A stretch of DNA of 64,000 bases from CAWIVH01 sp963839475 (GTDB lineage Bacteria > Acidobacteriota > UBA6911): NCBI GenBank assembly GCA_963839475.1, contig CAWIVH010000020.1, positions 1-64,000 on the forward strand, read 5' to 3'. A program made the position numbers and the translations under genes. This document shows, piece by piece, positions 60,269 to 64,000 of the stretch (the stretch's first letter is position 1; every line of letters starts with the position of its first letter). The notes below the pieces were generated by a model, which had not been told where the DNA came from, did not search any database, and saw only the letters and a list, made by a program, of their open reading frames with translations.

Positions 60269-61483
60269 ATGAACCCAAACCGATATATAGCAGCGATATT
60301 GACGGTGTGTCTGCTGTTCGCACCGATTGCGCAAGCGGTGCCGCCGCTGCCGCAGACCACCGCCCCGAACTCCGCACAGCAGGGTCTCGATAAGCTGTTG
60401 GCGCCGATTGCGCTCTATCCTGACGCACTGCTGGCGCAGGTGCTGGCGTGCGCGACCAGTCCGCAGCAGGTGACCGAGGTCAACAAATGGCTGGAGCAGA
60501 ATAAGGGCCTGCAAGGCTCCCAGTTGCAGGACGCGGCCACCAAGCAGGGTTTCGACGCCAGTTTCGTGGCCCTGGCCCTCTTCCCTGATGTTCTCGTCCT
60601 CATGGGGAAGAACATGGAGTGGACAACCGAAGTCGGCAAGGCGTTCCTAAGTGACCAGAAGAATGTGCTCGCAGCGGTGCAACGCCTTCGCGCTCAGGCG
60701 CAGGCAGCCGGCAACCTGAAGACAAATGAGCAGCAGACGGTTACGACCGAGAAAAAGGAGGGCACGCAGGTCATCATCATTCAACCGACGAATCCCCAGG
60801 TCGTCTACGTGCCGGTGTACAACACGCAGACCGTATACGTCCAGGCGCCGCCTCCACCTCCTCAACAAACCAGCAGCAGCAGTACGGCCGCTGCTGGACT
60901 CATCGGCTTTGGTCTCGGAATCCTCGTAGGCGCTGCAGTAGCCGACAATCACTACCACTACGGGGCGTGGGGCTGTTCCTGGCACTCGTCCACCGTGATC
61001 GTGGCCGGCGGGGGATGGCACGTGCCTCCTGGGGGGCGTTATGCTTACACACGTCCGGTTCCGGTGGCACGCGGCGGGGTCTATGCGCCGAGGACGACTG
61101 TGAACGCGCCCACGGTTAACAACATCAATGTAAATGTCGACCGTTCGAACAACGTCAACAACGTGAACCGTCCGGCGAACACCAACACCGCGCGCCCTAC
61201 ATCCACATCCAGTGCCAATGCCGCCCGGTCTGCGGGACAGCCCGCGGCGTCCCCAGCTGCGCGTCCGTCGACCGGAGCCGCCCCCACTGCTTCCACGCGA
61301 GGATACAATCAGCCTAACGCGAACGCCGCAACTGCCTCGGAACGCTCAGGAACCAAATCGAGTGCGTTCTCTGGCTACCAGAATGGAGGCGCAGAGAAGC
61401 AGGCCAGCGAACGCGGCCAGCGGAGCGCCAGTTCAAGTGGAAGGTCGGCAAGCACGAGGAGCGGCGGAAGATCCAAGAAGTAA
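60269..61483 (+). CDS. DUF3300 exported protein with low-complexity C-terminus
   Basis: Start at ATG 60269 with GGAGG 8 nt before; the frame open from 59708 is not coding. It has 404 residues and a signal peptide (YIAAILTVCLLFAPIAQA). Residues 30-190 are DUF3300: LDKLLAPIALYPDALLAQVLACATSPQQVTEVNKWLEQNKG, then ALALFPDVLVLMGKNMEWTTEVGKAFLSDQK and IIIQPTNPQVVYVPVYNTQTVYV. A short hydrophobic glycine region (about 210-226) and a Ser/Ala/Asn-rich disordered tail of about 150 residues follow. DUF3300 and DUF2950 genes are neighbours in many Proteobacteria, as here. Function unknown. Confidence 0.88.
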   Translation: MNPNRYIAAILTVCLLFAPIAQAVPPLPQTTAPNSAQQGLDKLLAPIALYPDALLAQVLACATSPQQVTEVNKWLEQNKGLQGSQLQDAATKQGFDASFVALALFPDVLVLMGKNMEWTTEVGKAFLSDQKNVLAAVQRLRAQAQAAGNLKTNEQQTVTTEKKEGTQVIIIQPTNPQVVYVPVYNTQTVYVQAPPPPPQQTSSSSTAAAGLIGFGLGILVGAAVADNHYHYGAWGCSWHSSTVIVAGGGWHVPPGGRYAYTRPVPVARGGVYAPRTTVNAPTVNNINVNVDRSNNVNNVNRPANTNTARPTSTSSANAARSAGQPAASPAARPSTGAAPTASTRGYNQPNANAATASERSGTKSSAFSGYQNGGAEKQASERGQRSASSSGRSASTRSGGRSKK

Positions 61484-61506
61484 TCGAGGCAATAAGGAGC
61501 GGCGAA

Positions 61507-62409
61507 ATGAGATACTTTGCAGCTTTGCTGTTGGCAACGATGATTGCTTGTGGTGGCAGCCCAGAGCAGACGGGGCAGAAGATGTTTTCCACGCCGGAGG
61601 ATGCAGTGGTCGCCCTGGTCGACGCCGCACGAGCGGGAAACAAGGCCGAGTTGTCTGCGATTTTCGGCCCGGAGGGAGAGGCGATCCTCTCGTCGGGTGA
61701 TCCGGTGATGGATCGGAATGCCGTCCAGACGTTCGTTGTGGCCTATGATCAACGCGCCCAGCTTTCGGAAGAGAACGGAAAGCGGGTCCTCCTGATCGGG
61801 AACGAGGAATGGCCGTTCCCGATTCCTGTGATCAAAGACGGGTCATCCTGGCGGTTTGACGCGGCGGCCGGGGCGAATGAAGTGTTGTATCGTCGTATTG
61901 GCCGCAATGAATTGAACACGCTTGAAGCCTGCAGGGCCTATGTCGCCGCGCAGCAGGAATACGCCGGGAAAGCGCACGATGGCAAGAAAGCCGGCGCTTA
62001 CGCGCAAAAGTTCGCCAGTGCGCCCGGTAAGCAGGATGGGCTCTACTGGCCGATAGAGGCTCCCGCAGAACCGAGCCCGCTGGGAGACCTGATTGCCAAA
62101 GCGGCAGCCTTAGGCTACCAAAGTCCCGGAGATAAGCCCGTTCCTTTCTACGGCTATTATTTTCGTATCCTCACCTCGCAGGGGAATAATGCCGGGGGCG
62201 GTGCGCGCGACTACATGAAGCAGGGGGAAATGCGCGGTGGTTTCGCCCTTATCGCTGTTCCCGCGGAGTACGGAAACAGCGGCATCATGACTTTCATGGT
62301 CGACCAGGACGGAGTTGTATTCCAGAAAGACCTCGGCGCCGATACCGAAAAGGTAGCTGCCGGCATCTCCGCGTTCGACCCCGACCCGACATGGAAACAG
62401 GTCCAGTAA
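61507..62409 (+). CDS. DUF2950 lipoprotein-like protein
   Basis: A 300-residue protein with a lipoprotein-type signal (LLLATMIACGGSP, Cys at position 15 following Ala). The family pattern is VVALVDAARAGNKAELSAIFGPEGEAILSSGDPVMDRN, then EWPFPIPVIKDGSSWRFDAAAGANEVLYRRIGRNELNTLEACRAYVAAQQEYA, and finally GFALIAVPAEYGNSGIMTFMVDQDGVVFQKDLG. It starts 23 nt after the DUF3300 stop, so the two are one operon, their usual arrangement. No biochemical function is known. Confidence 0.9.
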   Translation: MRYFAALLLATMIACGGSPEQTGQKMFSTPEDAVVALVDAARAGNKAELSAIFGPEGEAILSSGDPVMDRNAVQTFVVAYDQRAQLSEENGKRVLLIGNEEWPFPIPVIKDGSSWRFDAAAGANEVLYRRIGRNELNTLEACRAYVAAQQEYAGKAHDGKKAGAYAQKFASAPGKQDGLYWPIEAPAEPSPLGDLIAKAAALGYQSPGDKPVPFYGYYFRILTSQGNNAGGGARDYMKQGEMRGGFALIAVPAEYGNSGIMTFMVDQDGVVFQKDLGADTEKVAAGISAFDPDPTWKQVQ

Positions 62410-62480
62410 TGGTCGAGTGACGCGGGATCGAAGAGTTCCCGCGAGGAAGAGAATGCGCCAATCCAAAGAGGAGCCCGATA

Positions 62481-64000
62481 ATGAACAAGTGTACTGCGTT
62501 TGTCTTATGCCTGATTTCCATTGTGTTCATGGCGGGTTGCGCCAAAGCGCCAACTGAACCGGATCGCATAACACAGACAGGACCGGATCGCACGGTGCTG
62601 CCGCTGGCGGAGCCAGACTATCCGCATGAAACCGAGCTCGACGCACGGAAGGCCACGCCCCCGCCGCGCTTCGAAGTGAAGCCGCCCGCCGGCGCGCCGA
62701 ATGTCCTGATCGTGCTCATCGACGACATGGGGTTCGGCATGTCGAGCGCGTTCGGCGGGCCAATCAACATGCCCACGGTCGACCGTCTCGCCAGTGGCGG
62801 GCTGCGCTACAACCAGTTCCACACGACGGCACTCTGCGCGCCGACGCGGTTGGCGCTCCTCACCGGCCGCAACCACCACATGAACAACATGGGCTCGGTC
62901 ACCGAAACGGCCACCGCATTCCCGGGCAACTCGGGGCAGAGACCGGACAGGGTGGCGCCTCTTGCGGAGATGATGCGTCTGAACGGCTACAGCACCGCCA
63001 TGTTCGGCAAGAACCACGAGACCGCGCCGTGGGAGATCAGCCCCTCCGGGCCGACCAATCGCTGGCCTACCCGCGCCGGATTCGACGAGTTCTACGGATT
63101 CATGGGTGGGGAAACTAATCAGTGGGCGCCGTTCCTCTACCACGGGATGAATCCGGTGGAGGTCCCCAAGGACCCGAACTATCACTTCATGACCGACATG
63201 ACGAACAAGGCGATCGGCTGGATGAGGTTCCAGAAGTCGCTCACGCCGGACAAGCCGTTTTTCATGTACTTCGCGCCAGGCGCTACTCACGCGCCGCACC
63301 ATGTGCCGAAGGAGTGGATCGCCAAGTATAAAGGGAAGTTTGACCAGGGGTGGGATGTCATGCGGGAAGAGGTTCTTGCCCGCCAGATCAAGCTTGGTGT
63401 TGTGCCGCCGGGTACAAAACTCGCACCTAAACCCGAGGCGATCAAGGACTGGGACAAGCTTTCGGCGGACGAAAAGAAGCTCTTCACCAGACAGATGGAA
63501 ATCTTCGCAGGCTTCGGCGAGTACGCGGACGCCGAGATTGGCCGGTTGGTCAACGCCATACAAGAGATCGGTCAACTCGACAATACGCTCGTGTTCTACA
63601 TCGTCGGCGACAACGGAACGAGCGCCGAAGGCGGCATGAACGGTGTGTTCAACGAGATGACTTATTTCAACGGCGTTCAGGAAAAAGTCGCGGACATCCT
63701 GAAGCACTACGACGACCTGGGCGGGCCGATGTCGTATGCTCACATGGCCGCGGGCTGGGCGGTCGCGGGCGACACTCCGTTCGCCTGGACGAAGCAGGTG
63801 GCCTCGAACTTCGGCGGCACCCGGAATGGAATGGTCGTGCAATGGCCGAAACGGATCTCGGCGAAAGGCGAAGTTCGCTCGCAGTTCCACCATGTCATCG
63901 ACATCGCTCCGACCGTTCTGGAAGCGGCGGGCCTGCCCGAACCCAGGATCGTCAATGGTACGCCCCAGGCGCCGATCGAGGGGGTGAGCATGGTTTACAC
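62481..64000 (+). CDS. Arylsulfatase (lipoprotein), truncated by the window edge
   Basis: The first 506 codons of a sulfatase; the 3' end lies outside the window. A lipobox MAGC (Cys20) ends the signal. The two aspartates of the metal site are in LIVLIDDMGFGMSSAFGG (about 81-82). The formylglycine motif CAPTRLALLTGR has the convertible Cys119 in C-x-P-x-R, so maturation by FGE or an anaerobic enzyme is required. Later blocks are AMFGKNHETAPWE, PFFMYFAPGATHAPHH and VGDNGTSAEGG, with metal- and substrate-binding residues. It would hydrolyse sulfate esters at the envelope, possibly from sulfated glycans or aryl sulfates. It follows the DUF2950 gene by 71 nt and may be co-transcribed. Confidence 0.92.
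   Translation, partial: MNKCTAFVLCLISIVFMAGCAKAPTEPDRITQTGPDRTVLPLAEPDYPHETELDARKATPPPRFEVKPPAGAPNVLIVLIDDMGFGMSSAFGGPINMPTVDRLASGGLRYNQFHTTALCAPTRLALLTGRNHHMNNMGSVTETATAFPGNSGQRPDRVAPLAEMMRLNGYSTAMFGKNHETAPWEISPSGPTNRWPTRAGFDEFYGFMGGETNQWAPFLYHGMNPVEVPKDPNYHFMTDMTNKAIGWMRFQKSLTPDKPFFMYFAPGATHAPHHVPKEWIAKYKGKFDQGWDVMREEVLARQIKLGVVPPGTKLAPKPEAIKDWDKLSADEKKLFTRQMEIFAGFGEYADAEIGRLVNAIQEIGQLDNTLVFYIVGDNGTSAEGGMNGVFNEMTYFNGVQEKVADILKHYDDLGGPMSYAHMAAGWAVAGDTPFAWTKQVASNFGGTRNGMVVQWPKRISAKGEVRSQFHHVIDIAPTVLEAAGLPEPRIVNGTPQAPIEGVSMVY

Noticed and set aside
62505..63893. 462-residue minus-strand frame opposite the sulfatase
   Set aside because: Shadow of the GC-rich sulfatase gene; the plus-strand frame carries lipobox, C-x-P-x-R and metal motifs.

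Overview
The window is a chromosomal segment of a Gram-negative heterotroph. The best guess is a member of the Acidobacteriota. This is inferred from the family mix (large TPR/FG-GAP/ASPIC protein, ThuA and Gfo/Idh secreted proteins, DUF4861, DUF3300/DUF2950 pair, FHA-GAF-SpoIIE phosphatase, many exported enzymes) and from the long GC-rich genes; no rRNA marker is present. Mobile DNA is limited to relics: a frameshifted tyrosine-integrase gene at the left edge lies against the 3' end of a tRNA-Arg, and a frameshifted scrap of a CusA-type metal pump sits near 8 kb.

Layout. 0-12 kb: integrase relic, tRNA-Arg(ACG), FHA-GAF-PP2C signalling phosphatase, AI-2E family permease, FMN reductase, lactonase, M14-like peptidase, membrane-anchored C39-like protease, VOC protein, B12-binding radical SAM enzyme, ECF sigma factor and a methyltransferase. 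13-36 kb: a carbohydrate-utilisation island with GH106 rhamnosidase, rhamnulokinase, GH88-like unsaturated glucuronyl hydrolase, DUF4861 protein, a secreted glutaminase-family protein, cupin, Gfo/Idh oxidoreductase, a double ThuA protein, a DUF5009 membrane acyltransferase and SDR. Together they look fit for taking apart a rhamnose- and uronate-containing glycan (pectin or rhamnogalacturonan type) without a SusC/D pair in view. 35-38 kb: a methyltransferase and a non-pyrrolysine MttB-like protein. 38-41 kb: acetolactate synthase genes in the order ilvN-ilvB, preceded by what reads as a complete transcription attenuator: promoter, 38-codon leader peptide with a Val/Ile/Leu run, antiterminator and intrinsic terminator. 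None of the attenuator parts is a conventional gene, and it is the best supported regulatory discovery here.

41-56 kb, all on the minus strand: a 12-blade NHL-repeat protein, an MBL hydrolase, then a tight cassette read from 55.9 kb down to 44.7 kb: FabG-like SDR, DinB-like protein, an SDR-PlsC fusion, an intact UbiB/ABC1 kinase, two paralogous ~130-residue helical proteins, a degenerate UbiB-like protein with two C-terminal membrane helices, two different ArsA-type ATPases, and a flavin-dependent halogenase-like oxidoreductase. Several junctions overlap (ATGA) or are only 8-10 nt apart, so this is probably one functional unit acting on a lipid or hydrophobic substrate. I do not know a described system with this composition; it is the leading candidate for something new.

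56-64 kb, plus strand: a GAF-PAS-AAA+-Fis sigma-54 activator, an ABM-domain protein, an outer-membrane barrel, a DUF4136 protein, the DUF3300 and DUF2950 proteins, and the first 506 codons of a lipoprotein sulfatase that runs off the window. All family names come from reading translated motifs by eye; no database search was run.
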